NCBI GenBank assembly: GCA_033398695.1
Contig: CM065815.1
Span: 99,724,501 to 99,788,500 of the forward strand
Direction of reading: 5' to 3'
Length of the DNA: 64,000 nucleotides
From: Orobanche coerulescens
Lineage: Eukaryota > Streptophyta > Magnoliopsida > Lamiales > Orobanchaceae
Part shown: piece after piece, positions 32,718 through 43,734 of the stretch
How the letters are laid out: every line of letters begins with the position of its first letter
Position numbering within the stretch: position 1 is the stretch's first letter
Program-made: the position numbers and the translations under genes
The notes under the pieces: model-generated
Seen by the model: the letters and a program-made list of their open reading frames with translations, nothing else
Databases searched by the model: none
Told to the model about the DNA's origin: nothing

Positions 32718-35140
32718 AAAACAAGTAGGGAGAAGAAATATCCGGCCAGGAAAAAGCTCAACGATATACACAAGAAGTGTGTAACTTATGCCCAACGGCG
32801 AAACGTTACGAGCAACGCAAAGGAATATACGGTGTGAAAACGTGCTCCACGACGACTAACATAACGCCACCAGTAGAGACATAATAAAACCAACAAGTGA
32901 CAAGCGTCATCAAACAGATAGTACAATCAAGTCGATTATCCAAACAGTCACAAAACACATGAACGAAAATCAATACGATTGACCAACCCAACGATTCATC
33001 AATCAAAACGCGAGCCAAACGCTGAACAAATACGGAATTCTACCGCCTAAGGATTGGAAGATCGAAAACGAGACTAATTTCCCGAACTTAAGGGAATTAC
33101 GAAGGAGCCTGAACGCTCAACAATCACGAAACGAGAACAAAACCGGAACAAACAAACGATCGAGACAACAAAAATCGAACAATCATGTCCGAAACACGAA
33201 GGATAATAAAATTCAAACAACAACTCCAAGGTTCACAAGAATCGAACCGAACTCGAAAAAGTCACAGCGACAAAAGAGTTATTTCGAAATAATACCACAC
33301 TCGTTCGATCAACAAAAACAAGGGTCAAGATAAGCTCAAAAAATGTCAATGAACATAAACGAGTCGACAGAGTCGAAAATACCGAAGTTCAAAATCCGAT
33401 CCACTTCGAATAAAAGAACTTAATTCCCGAAGTTCGAAACAACAAGGTAAGGAAATAACATAACATACAACTGATAGACCACGCCCCTCAGGAACTCCTC
33501 GGAGTCGGTCTTGATATCAATGCTCACGTCCGTGCCTCGGAAGGCTCGGTAATCAACTCACAAAACTGAACATGATGTCCCTCGAGTCCGCACTTGAAAT
33601 GCGTCACAGGCGAGGAAGGACAAATTGCACGTACATTCCCCCGGCACATCACGGTTGAAATGCCTCGGCTCGACATACCGAAAATACAGATGCTAGATAG
33701 AATGGAACATAACACCGCAAAACAACATAGCGGAGATGTCAACTCAGCACAACAAAGAATCATAACACATATTATATACAATGATTACCATCTTAAAGTA
33801 ATACACACATAAACACTACAGCAACGACAGTATCGCTCGGCGACCTTAACGGCCCGAACAATAACCAGCACATAATTACAATCATCATGAAACAATCACA
33901 AATGTACACAATCATATAAACCCAAGCTCTTACAGCTCGCATAGGTGCGATAACACGCAAGCCACCATGAAATGACAACATTAAAGATCGTCATCAGACC
34001 TCCCAAAAAGGCTAACAAAACATGTGCGTGGCGAACGACTCAACGCTCACACCACTAATTCAATCACAATTCGGAGGGATAACACCCTAACGACAATACC
34101 AACATCATACACACCTTCTCCGACCACAAGCAGGAAATGATGGGTTTTAAAAACGAAAACCACCTTTTGAAAACAGTTTGGGAACACCAGTTGATCTTGA
34201 GTATCATTTTACAAAAAGTAGGTACAAACACCATTATCGAGACTTTGAAAACCATCTTGCGTTTGAATAAAAAATGAGGACACTTTTCTTTTAGTGAAAA
34301 ACCTTCAGAAATATCTGACCCTCGGGTCTAAGTAAAAGTGTTTATAAAACATTGAAAATATCTCAAAACATTTTGGGTCCTCGAGGTAGAAGAATTTTGA
34401 AACATATTGTGGCACCTTGTATGTACCACGAGAAAATAATTCATTTTAAAAGTATGTATCGAAATTTATTTTCTAAGATACTCAAGGTTTTCGAAAATAA
34501 TTCAATGGGCTAGAATGCCCAAAAATGTCAGGTAATTACACGGAACAATAAAGTGCCGTGGGTCCCGCGCCGGAACCCACCAGGATAAAAACCATTTACA
34601 AAAAACGCCAAAAAGGCCGATGACGGTAATATTTCAAAAACTCACAGAAGCCATTTAGAAAATACTAAATACCATCATAAGAATTTCGCCAAAACGATCA
34701 AGGCCATAATGCCAAAAACTCGGTTAAAGGAATCGGTTTTCAAAACAAAACTCAGTTGGTAGAATACCGAAAGCCATTACAAAAGAACTCACTCAGCGGG
34801 TAAAATAAATAAAGTCAAACATGCACAATCCAGCAACACTACTCCTCATATGAACGAAATATGAGGGTCAAATAACCACATATCAAGAAATCAAAATCCA
34901 TAAGAGGATTCCGTCACTTAACAAATAATCATAAAAATAGCTCGTGTCACACGAGGCACAACACAAAGAAGGGAGACTTACATCCACAGGTCGCACGAAG
35001 ATGATGATCGCCCCACGATACTAATCACGACCAACAAACTCAGACGACTCGTCGCGACACGACTCAGTCAGATAAAATCCGACAAAACAAAACTCAACAG
35101 ACACCACTGACCCGACAGCCTAGGTTTCCACAACCTAATC
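32718..35140 (-). other. Element A internal region, non-coding
   Basis: AT-rich sequence with no sustained gag-pol frame on either strand. The only relic is the knuckle at 33.56-33.60 kb. On the minus strand, GTAAGT at 34981-34976, preceded by GACCTGTGGAT, matches the leader donor of element B; I found no clear matching acceptor before a gag ATG. Confidence 0.6.
33524..33640 (-). pseudogene. Relic of a gag zinc knuckle in element A
   Basis: The minus-strand frame contains HFKCGLEGHHVQFC at 33601-33560. Spacing fits C-X2-C-X4-H-X4-C, with the first Cys changed to His. Nothing else of gag is readable around it, so it shows that A came from a gag-carrying element. Confidence 0.5.
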
Positions 35141-35150
35141 TCTGATACCA
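35141..35150 (-). other. Element A primer-binding site
   Basis: Minus strand TGGTATCAGA, initiator-Met type, 4-nt spacer from the LTR at 35155. Confidence 0.85.
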
Positions 35151-35154
35151 TTTA

Positions 35155-37954
35155 TGTAACACCCCCAATCCACTCAGGGATATTACACGCCGTAGACCCT
35201 CTCCTCGAGGATCTACCAGGCTGATAACTAAAATCAAACATCTAAACATCGCCTTTAAGGTTAAAATGACTCAGTAGACCGATTTGGTCTTTCAATAATA
35301 ACATTCAACTCTATTCCAACACATACCCACGCAGGGGTCAAAATACAATGAACTCCCGTACAACGGGGAAAAGTTACTGCAGCGGAAAAGAAAATACAAC
35401 TAGACCAATACGACATCAACGGATCCTCGTGTGATTAGTATCATTCATCTTTCATCATCCTTCGTGCCGACCCTGTGTTATGATCCCAAACCTGAATGCA
35501 AAAACAGACATCCACCCCCCGAATACTCGGGGGTTAGCAAAACTCCACTGTTTTGCTAGTGCAAGAACAAAGTGCAAATACGAGCCATACAATAGAAGTT
35601 ACAAGAACAATAATAACCAGGAATCCTCAAAGATCCAAATGAAACGAAAAGTACTTCCCGAGGCAAGAGTTTGAGAAAAATATTCTAAAACCAAAAGATC
35701 ACAATTAAAGGGAACCAAGTTATAAAACAGTTTAAAATGCCATCGAGAGCTTGAATAGAAAACAATTTAGGATTACCGAATCCTTATCTTTCCAAAAAGT
35801 CAACAGGGTTACAACCCAAAGGTTTTGTTTTCGCAAATAGAAAACCGACAACAATTCACAGGGCCAGAGCCCAACATCACGTGTCCTCGACGGACATAAA
35901 ATCAATACCAACTCGTGAAGTTTTTACTCGTGAATCCCGGACACAACCCATTGGAATTCCCGTCATGGCCCCGTCGAACCAACCCACTGTGAGTAAAATA
36001 CAATCACCAAACATACACATATGCATCGCCTTGGGAACAGGGTAATACCATTGATCCCGCCCGAGGCCTCGAAGGACCCTCCCGCGCTGGCTAGCTAAAC
36101 AAATCACATACATGCATCGCCTTGGGATCAGGGTAATACCATTGATCCCGCCCGAGGCCTCGAAGGACCCTCCCGCGCTGGCTAGCTAAACAAGTCACAT
36201 ACATGCATCGCCTTGGGATCAGGGTAATACCATTGATCCCGCCCGAGGCCTCGAAGGACCCTCCCGCGCTGGCTAGCTAAACAAATCACATACATGCATC
36301 ACCTTGGGATCAGGGTAATACCATTGATCCCGCCCGCGGCCTCGAAGGACCCTCCTGCGTTGGCTAGCTAAACAAATCATGCGCAAATAACATATCACAC
36401 CAAAGACATCCAACAAATTCACCTAGAGGCATCAAACACTTAGCAAAACACCACGTCAAACCATAACGCACCGAAAAGAGATAATATACGTACACACGCA
36501 TTATCAAGCGCAACATCAATCACCAAACATATCTGAAGGATTCACGTAGTCACTTACAGCCCACACAATTTACAAAACACACGCGTTTTGAAAGTGAGCC
36601 TTTAACGAGGTAGCCGAATCTTTTGAAAACTCATTTCAAACAAACAAACAAACATACCAAGACGAGCATCAATCATCATATCCACAAAACAAGAAAAGTA
36701 TGGACAAGGTACTTGCCTCGAACAACCACAATGCGGAGAATCGACCGAGGTAGGTTGGCACGAACCGACTACGAACCCGCCGACTCCACCGAACGCCAAC
36801 TCGCGATAATAAACTCCGAAGGACAATGACAAAAATTAAAATGAATTCCATAACACGACTCAAAGCCGTTGAATTCAAAGAATGAATGACGAAAGTTCAA
36901 GTGTCTCCCCCAAAACGGCTAAGAACACGATTCGTCCCGACAAAATACGAAAACGGAATTCCAAGTCGAAATATGGATATACAATCCATAGAATATGTTT
37001 AACAACATCATTTAACCACAATCTATCCAACAAAAACGGATGGAAAATGAGATCGAAGACAAATCCCCCAAAAAGTCGATTCGAAGGAAATCAAGAAATA
37101 TACTTCGATTCGACGAAGAACAATGGACTAAATGATGTTAAACACAATAACACTACCAAGATTAATCATACCCAACATGAATTAATCAACAATACGGAAC
37201 GAATCGGACAAAAACGCAAAAACCCCCAAAATTTCTCATAATAGGGTTCTAGGAAATCTCACCTTGATTCGCTGGATCGAAGGATGTTATAGGATGATTG
37301 ATCAATGATATAACCTCAAGAATTTCATGGATTTGTTGTTAAACAACATGGCTTCGCCTCCTCCGAAGCTCCAGCCACGGATCGAAAGGAAAGGAAATGA
37401 AAAATGAATGAAAATGCGACTGCTCTGTCACATTTATACTGGGCCGGACTAGCGTGCGCTAGGCTACCGAGCTAACGTGCGCTATCGGCCCAGGCCACAA
37501 TCCAGAACCCCCACTGTCCTACTGACTCGGCCAGGTAGCATGCGCAGCCTTCCGGCCGTAGCGCGCGCTACCTGCCGGTTGTAGCGTGCGCAATGCCCGA
37601 CAGTAGCGTGCGCTAACTGCCGATCGTCCCCAAGTCCAGTACTCGAGTAACCCCTCTGCCCATCCCGATAGCATGCGCTGGGCCGGCCGATAGCGTGCGC
37701 TACACCTGCCGGTTTGCGCGCGCAGTCTTCCGGACATAGCGTGCGCTATGCCGGTTCCTGCCGTGCCCGGCGATGCCCAACACTTGGCCGTGCACTGCCT
37801 TTGTCCGGCGGTGCTCAGCCGTCATGATCTGACGACTCGATTTCCAAAACCGTACGGAACGAACACGACGAAAAGCTCGCGGACAACATAATCGACCCGA
37901 AATGAAAACATAATGCAATAATTAATCATACGCGACCAAGAAAAGGGTCGATAC
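35155..37954 (-). repeat. Element A 5' LTR, main part
   Basis: Closely matches the 3' LTR in order and content: twin hairpin 35516-35558, four 91-bp repeats at 36027, 36118, 36209 and 36300, TATA 37432-37438, palindromes 37448-37750. Interrupted by element B after GGGTCGATAC; the last 313 bp are at 46658-46970, where a ~50-bp segment present in the 3' LTR is missing near 46,810. Confidence 0.9.
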
Positions 37955-38276
37955 TGTAATACCCACGATTTTCGTTCCGGTTATTTTGAATCTTTTTCGG
38001 ATATTTCCCGGTTGTCGAGTGCCGGTATTATTTTCTCGACAACTGATTTTGGCGTTTATGACCATAAGTGAGGATTGGTTATCCGTTGTTTTCATTTCGG
38101 ATCGATGATGTTGTCCCCATGTGTTTTGTCGTGTTCGTTCCGTGCGATTTCGGAAAATCGAGTCGTCGAATCATGGTGGTCGGGCACTGGCCGGACGGTT
38201 GGGGATGCTGGCCGGACGGCTGCAGGAACTGGAGGGACGAGTGCAGGCACTGGCCGGGCAGGTGCGGCAAGAACCG

Positions 38277-38632
38277 GCGTAGCGCACGCTACGGTCGGAA
38301 GGTAGCGCACGCTACGGCCAGGAGGCAGCGCACGCTATGGCCGGTTGGTTGCGCGCGCTAGTCGGCCGAGGCAGTAGGGGCAGAAAGGTTCTGGACTGGG
38401 AGGATCGGCAGGTAGCGCACGCTACTGTCGGACACTGCGCATGCTACGGCCGAGTAGCGCGCCTTCTGACCGGAAGAAGGCCACGCACCTTCTGGCCGAG
38501 CCAGGAAGTCTCTGGAATGTGGCTGGGACGACAGGGCACGTGTTCAGCGCATGATGGCGGGCCCGGCCGAACATTCTCGACCATGGCCGCCCGCTAGCGC
38601 ACGCTAGCTCGGCAGTCTAGCGCACGCTAGGC
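38277..38632 (+). promoter_or_regulatory. TAGCGCACGCTA palindrome array in element B 5' LTR
   Basis: About ten copies or decayed copies, most followed by CGGCC or GGCCGG-type spacers, ending 9 bp before TATAAATA. The 3' LTR array (44,050-44,404) is more decayed: several copies there read 'gccttctgg' instead of the right half-site. Confidence 0.7.
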
Positions 38633-38640
38633 TGCACCAG

Positions 38641-38648
38641 TATAAATA
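38641..38648 (+). promoter_or_regulatory. Element B LTR TATA box
   Basis: TATAAATA directly after the palindrome array; copy at 44415-44422 in the 3' LTR. Confidence 0.75.
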
Positions 38649-40462
38649 TGACCGAGCAGTACTGTTTGCACTCATTTTTCATTTTCTCCCTTTCTCTTCT
38701 GCAGCTGGATTCTTGGAGGTGACGAAGGCATGTTATTATACAACTAATCCACGAAATTTAGGAGCTCATGTCATCGATTAATCACCCCATAACATCCTTC
38801 AATCCAGCGAATCAAGGTCAGTTTTTCTAAAATTCTAGTTTTGGGAAAAATTGGGGATTTTGTTGATTTCGTCCGTTTGATTCGTTATAACTTAGAATAG
38901 TGATGGATTGATGATTATTAAGTTGTTTTATATCGAATCCCTTGTTTTTCCACGGTTGAATTGCCGAGGATTCGTCGTTTTATTGAGTTTCTAATCGACA
39001 CCTTGTAAGTGTTCGATAAAATGTCACAAAGGGGATTCGGGTGTTCTACGATTATTCTTCCTCTTTCGATCATCAATTTATTCATGGTATGATGTTGGGG
39101 TCAGGTTCCTTGCGAAGAACTTGAGTCGGAACCCTTCCGTTCGCCGTTTCCCGATCGGTTATGTTACCATTGTTTCCGCCGGAGGGTTGTGGGCATTCGA
39201 GGTTTCCTGGTTGAGCCATGTTCGTCGGAGTGTCCGGTATCGACTATCGAGGCAAGTATCTTGCCCATAAATTACGTGTTTTGTGAATATGATGATTGAA
39301 AATTGACGATACGTGCTAAACGAATTGTTTACAACCATTTTTCTAAAGAATCGGTATATTTACAATTATGGTTTTCTTAAAGGACGAATCTTGTGTTCGA
39401 GACTTAATGTGCTTATTTGACTATATGTGTTAGTGTTGAGTATAGGAACTCTCTACCTTCGGATGATGTCATTAGGCGTGAATATGTCGTCGGTAATTTG
39501 TAGTTAAATCCTTTCGTTATAATTTGTCCGCGGATTCATGTGGTGATCGGTGGATATATGAGTTGTGTGATATTGGTTGTATCTTTTGGTGTTGTTGAGA
39601 TAAGTGTGTTTCTTTGTGGACAGCATTAATTTTGGGTCGTGAGTATGTGTGGGATAATATGGCCATTTTAGCAAAATACCTCGACTATATATATTGTGAT
39701 TGACTCTTGAGGATTGTGGTTTTGAAAATGTGAATTGATGAGAGTTGTAAGGTTTTTCTCGGGTACTCTCACTCGGGGATTGACTCGACGGGGTCACACG
39801 GGGACCTGGTGGCTTAGCGGCTGGACCGGGTCGCGAGGGTTACTTCGAGTGGGCATTCTCACCTGGGGATTGCTCGATGGGGCACACAGGGACTTGGTGG
39901 CCTTACGGCGGGACCGGAGGGCTGGACCGGGTCGCGAGAATTGCCAGAGTGTTTGTACTATTGATTAATTCTGATATGTCCGGAGTATCACAATGCTTGT
40001 TGCCCGGAGTCGAGAGACATTATATATTGAGTCTTGGTGTTTGGCTAAAATGGCATAAAAATAATGTGTTATGTGTAATGTGTCGTTGGAAGTAAATTGA
40101 AGTGAATGAACGGGTTGTGGACCCTGCGCTGGTGATCGAAATGGTTGGGTCGTGGACCCTGTGTTTTGTGACTGGAATGAATTGGGGTTGTGAACCCCGT
40201 GTTTTGTTATTCGGTTTTGCATTTTTGGAAAATGAACTTTGGGGCGGTGACCCTAAGAGGCTTTTGAAGAATTAAGAACTTTACTATCGCAAATGTTTTC
40301 GAAAACTCCCGAGATTTGAAAATGTTTTCAAAGTGCCTTCTTGTTTTGGTTTCTATTTTCAAGACTTGAACTATTTTTAATTATCAAAATATCTCGGGAA
40401 GTCTTTTGTTGTATTCTCGGAATGTGTTATGTATGGCTCGTATTTGCACTTTATACTTGTAC

Positions 40463-40505
40463 TAGCAAAACAGTGGAGTTTTGCTAACCCCCGAGTATTC
40501 GGGGG
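40463..40505 (+). other. Twin hairpin in element B 5' LTR
   Basis: TAGCAAAAC (40463-40471) pairs with GTTTTGCTA (40478-40486); CCCCCGA (40488-40494) pairs with TCGGGGG (40499-40505). In the 3' LTR (46227-46269) one C of the second stem is T, giving a G-U pair. Confidence 0.8.
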
Positions 40506-40892
40506 TGGATGTCTTTTTTTGCATCCAGGTACATGCAGGTTTGGGAGCAAAACACAGGATCGGCGCGAAGGATGATGGAAGGCGAATGATACATATCACA
40601 CGAAGGCCAGTGTTGGTTGCAGTCAGTCAGAGTTGTGTATGGTCTTTCTTCTGTTGTATTTTTTTTTGGTTTGAGAGTGTATTTTACCCTTGCATGGGTA
40701 TGAGTCGAGATAGAAATGTGCATTTTGACTTGTATGTTTGTGATGAAAGACCAAGTTAGTATGTTGATTTCGTATTTTATCACGTCGATATGAAATTTAT
40801 TGTGTGGTTTCGATGTCTAGCCTGGTGGATCCTCACAGAGAGGGTCTGCGGCGTGTAATATTCCCGGTTTGATTCTGGGGGTGTTACATTTA

Positions 40893-40905
40893 TGGTATCA
40901 GAGCC
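40893..40905 (+). other. Element B primer-binding site
   Basis: TGGTATCAGAGCC, 4 nt after the LTR; a full initiator-Met-type match. Confidence 0.9.
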
Positions 40906-41063
40906 TAGGTTGCGGAAACTAGCCTGGGTCGGAATCGATCGGGTATTGTCGTGTCTTGTTCTGTCAGATTGTGTTTGTCTAAGTCGTGTCGCGATGCGTC
41001 GTCTGTGATGTCGTCCGTGATTAGTATCGAGGTGCAGCCATCATCTTCATGCGACCTGTGGAT

Positions 41064-42938
41064 GTAAGTCTCCCTACTATATTGTGCCTTGTGATATACG
41101 AGCTTGTATGATTTTGTGTTATGACGTGGAGTTTAAAGGTGATTTGTGATTATGTGGCCTATGTTGTTTGGTCCTCGTATGATGCTAGGATAAAAGTGGT
41201 ACCAACGTATATGTATATATACACACATCCTGATATAAGTCGTTTTTACAAGAATAATGGCCTTGGTGTGGTTACGCAAATAAAAATTCATCAATGTGAT
41301 ATTTTAAAACTTTACATGTTTTGAGGAGTCACGTATATTTTGTTTTAAAACATCCTCCAAAGGGAGGAAAAAGTTTGATTTTCGTATTATGACCTCAAGG
41401 CCAAAATTTTTTTAAGAATTCAAACTACCGATATTTTATTTTCATTTTATATTATAAGTTTTCAAAACACGATTTTTGAACCCAAGTGAAGTTTACAAAA
41501 TGTAGACAAGACGTGACTCTCGTTTTCAACTTATCGGTTTTATGACTGTTAGTCGAGAAATACGTGATGATGTTCTTGTGTTCGGGCAGTGTTGCTAGTT
41601 TTAGATTAAAACAGTGATGTGAATGCTAAGTCGTTCGGTATGAGTTAAGACAGCTCTCTTTATTAATAGACAAGATTTCGATTTTGGATGACAGCTGTCC
41701 TTTGATGGTTGCTCGCGAAGTGTTGTAAGCATGTGAATCGATGGCATTTAGATTCGTATGCTGTCGTTGTTTATTTGTAACTATCGGTTCTAATAATGTC
41801 GTATATATGTTCGTAATCACGTGCTGAATTCGAGATGTTAGCGCACGCTGAGTACGAGGCTAGCGCGCGCTAATTCAGCATGAATAGCGCACGCTAAATA
41901 ATTGTTGTAGCGTGCGTTAGTTAGCTGGGACAGAGGATGTGGAACCACATTTTAGCCGTTAGGTCTAACTTTCTGCAGTCAGTCGTCTGTGACTGTATTC
42001 TATGTGCGTTGTCTAGTGATGACAACCGTTTTATGTGGTCGTGTGTTGTGACCTTTCATTCGCGCTAAGTGATAATTGATTTTGTTCGGTGAGTTGATAA
42101 ATTATGTCTGCTGTGTGTGTGTGTTCGAAATATTTTCCTGAAACTTTCATAAGTTTGTGCAAGTTGCGGAAAATCAATTTTTGAAACTAATTTGATGTTG
42201 CGATTAAGCCGGCGGCTTCGTGTGAACTTTGGAAATTGTTTGAAATTTGCGAGCCGGTCTAGGATTCTCAAATAAAACCTCGACGGTATTGAAAGAGTTG
42301 TTTTAAAGTACCTTGAACATTTTGTAAAATGTTACCGTCGTTGATTCTTGTGTAGTGTTGGGAGAATTTTCGGAAATGACTTTTAACGTACTATTGTATT
42401 TTCGAATAATTCGAGTATATGATTTTCACAAATCTTTCACACAAATTTTTTTTTTTCACAAACCAATACGTTTTTTTTTATTTTCAAAAATATATAGTGA
42501 AAGATGAAAAATCTCACTCGATGTCAAGTTCAAACTCGGGTTTGGAAATGTTAGAGTATGTAAGAATGGTTTGATGATCTTGCATGGTTAACTTGTTGGT
42601 TGTTAACGGTGATGATGATGCGTAGAGGCATGACGATTTTGATAACGCCGGTTTCAAAGAAATATTATTTTGGCAAATGATTTCAAATGAGGCGGTTAGA
42701 GTATGTTGATTACAAGTTTTGATGAAATAACCCGAGGTACCAAAAGTACTTTTAAAGTTTATTTTGAATAACCTACAAATCCAATGATTTTCAAAAGATT
42801 TTCTTTAAAGGGATACCTCGTGGATTTTCTTTCCGAGTTGTTATTGGTTACCTTATGTGATATGTCATGCTAAGTTAGTACTTTAGCATATTTATTTTTG
42901 CGAAGTGGTGCAATCGTATTGAGTGAGAATCCGCTTAG
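41064..42938 (+). other. Predicted leader intron of element B
   Basis: Donor GTAAGT at 41064 in the context GACCTGTGGAT, matching A and similar to N; acceptor GAATCCGCTTAG at 42938, then T and the gag ATG (42940). Inside are AT-rich sequence and a small TAGCGCACGCTA cluster (41,837-41,920). Length 1875 nt. Splicing is inferred. Confidence 0.45.
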
Positions 42939-42939
42939 T

Positions 42940-42996
42940 ATGCTGAGGGGCAGAGGACGCGACCGTGACCACAGTACAGTTGGTTATGGAGATTAG
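42940..42996 (+). pseudogene. Element B gag N-terminal relic
   Basis: ATG at 42940 begins MLRGRGRDRDHSTVGYGD before a stop, the same Arg/Gly-rich start as element N's gag (MLRGGRGRRRGRG). The sequence then jumps to the pre-PPT region near 43,060, so nearly all of gag-pol was removed. Confidence 0.6.
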
Positions 42997-43061
42997 ATGC
43001 GGGACCAAGAGGATATGGTCGGGAAGGTTGATATTCAAGCACTTCGTTTTCGTTATTTAGG

Positions 43062-43734
43062 TTTCGGGGACGAAACCTCTTTTAAAGGTGATATGATGTA
43101 ATGCCCGCATTTTTTTCTTCGTCTCGTTTCCGTTTCGTTCGACCGTATTGAGGCGATTGTGTTCGTTAATGCTTCTGACCTTGTGTTGTTTGTCTCATTT
43201 GTCATTCGAGCGAGTTCTGATATTGTTCCAAATTAATGTGCATATCGTTGTGATATTTCCAAGTTCGGACCGATTTCTTGTGAATCGTGTTCGAAACTAA
43301 CACCTCGTGCTTCCTACAAGTTATTGATGTCTTGATTTGAGGTATGAACTTCAGTGGTTATCATTGTTGTTCGATCATTGCTATTCGTTCGTCGTTGTCC
43401 GATCATTATTGTTGAATCTCGAAACCGTGATTATTGAACATCTGGGCCATTTTGCGATTTCCATAAGTGTTGGGAAATTTTCTTCCTATTTGATCTTCCA
43501 AATCTGTGAGTTACTGGAATTTCATACCTTTCAGCGTTGGAATCGTGATTTGATTTTTGTATTGCTCGGTTTTATCAACCGCAGGGATTCATGCTCGTTG
43601 CTTTTCGTAAGCATTCTTCCGTATTGAATCGGATCGTAGTGGCTTTATACTGCATGGAGTTCTGGTGTGTTGTCGAGAGTCACCTTGATTTTGTTTTAAG
43701 TTTCGGGACGAAACTTATTTTTAGGAGGGTAGAA
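43062..43734 (+). repeat. Element B duplicated pre-PPT region and polypurine tract
   Basis: GTTTCGGGGACGAAAC near 43062 is followed at about 43099 by TGTAATGCCCGCA, an LTR-start-like sequence; then 600 bp later AAGTTTCGGGACGAAACTT (43698-43716), the polypurine tract TTAGGAGGGTAGAA (43721-43734) and the real LTR start TGTAATACCC follow. The first set looks like the end of an older or related element. Confidence 0.55.

Larger units (their letters stand above)
37955..40888 (+). repeat. Element B 5' LTR (2934 bp)
   Basis: TGTAATACCCACGATTTTCG to GGGGGTGTTACA. It contains the palindrome array (38,277-38,632), TATA box (38641-38648), a ~90-bp imperfect duplication (39,765-39,950), three 'gggtYgtggaccctg'-type repeats (40,110-40,205) and the twin hairpin (40463-40505). 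It is related to, but clearly diverged from, A's LTR. Confidence 0.92.
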
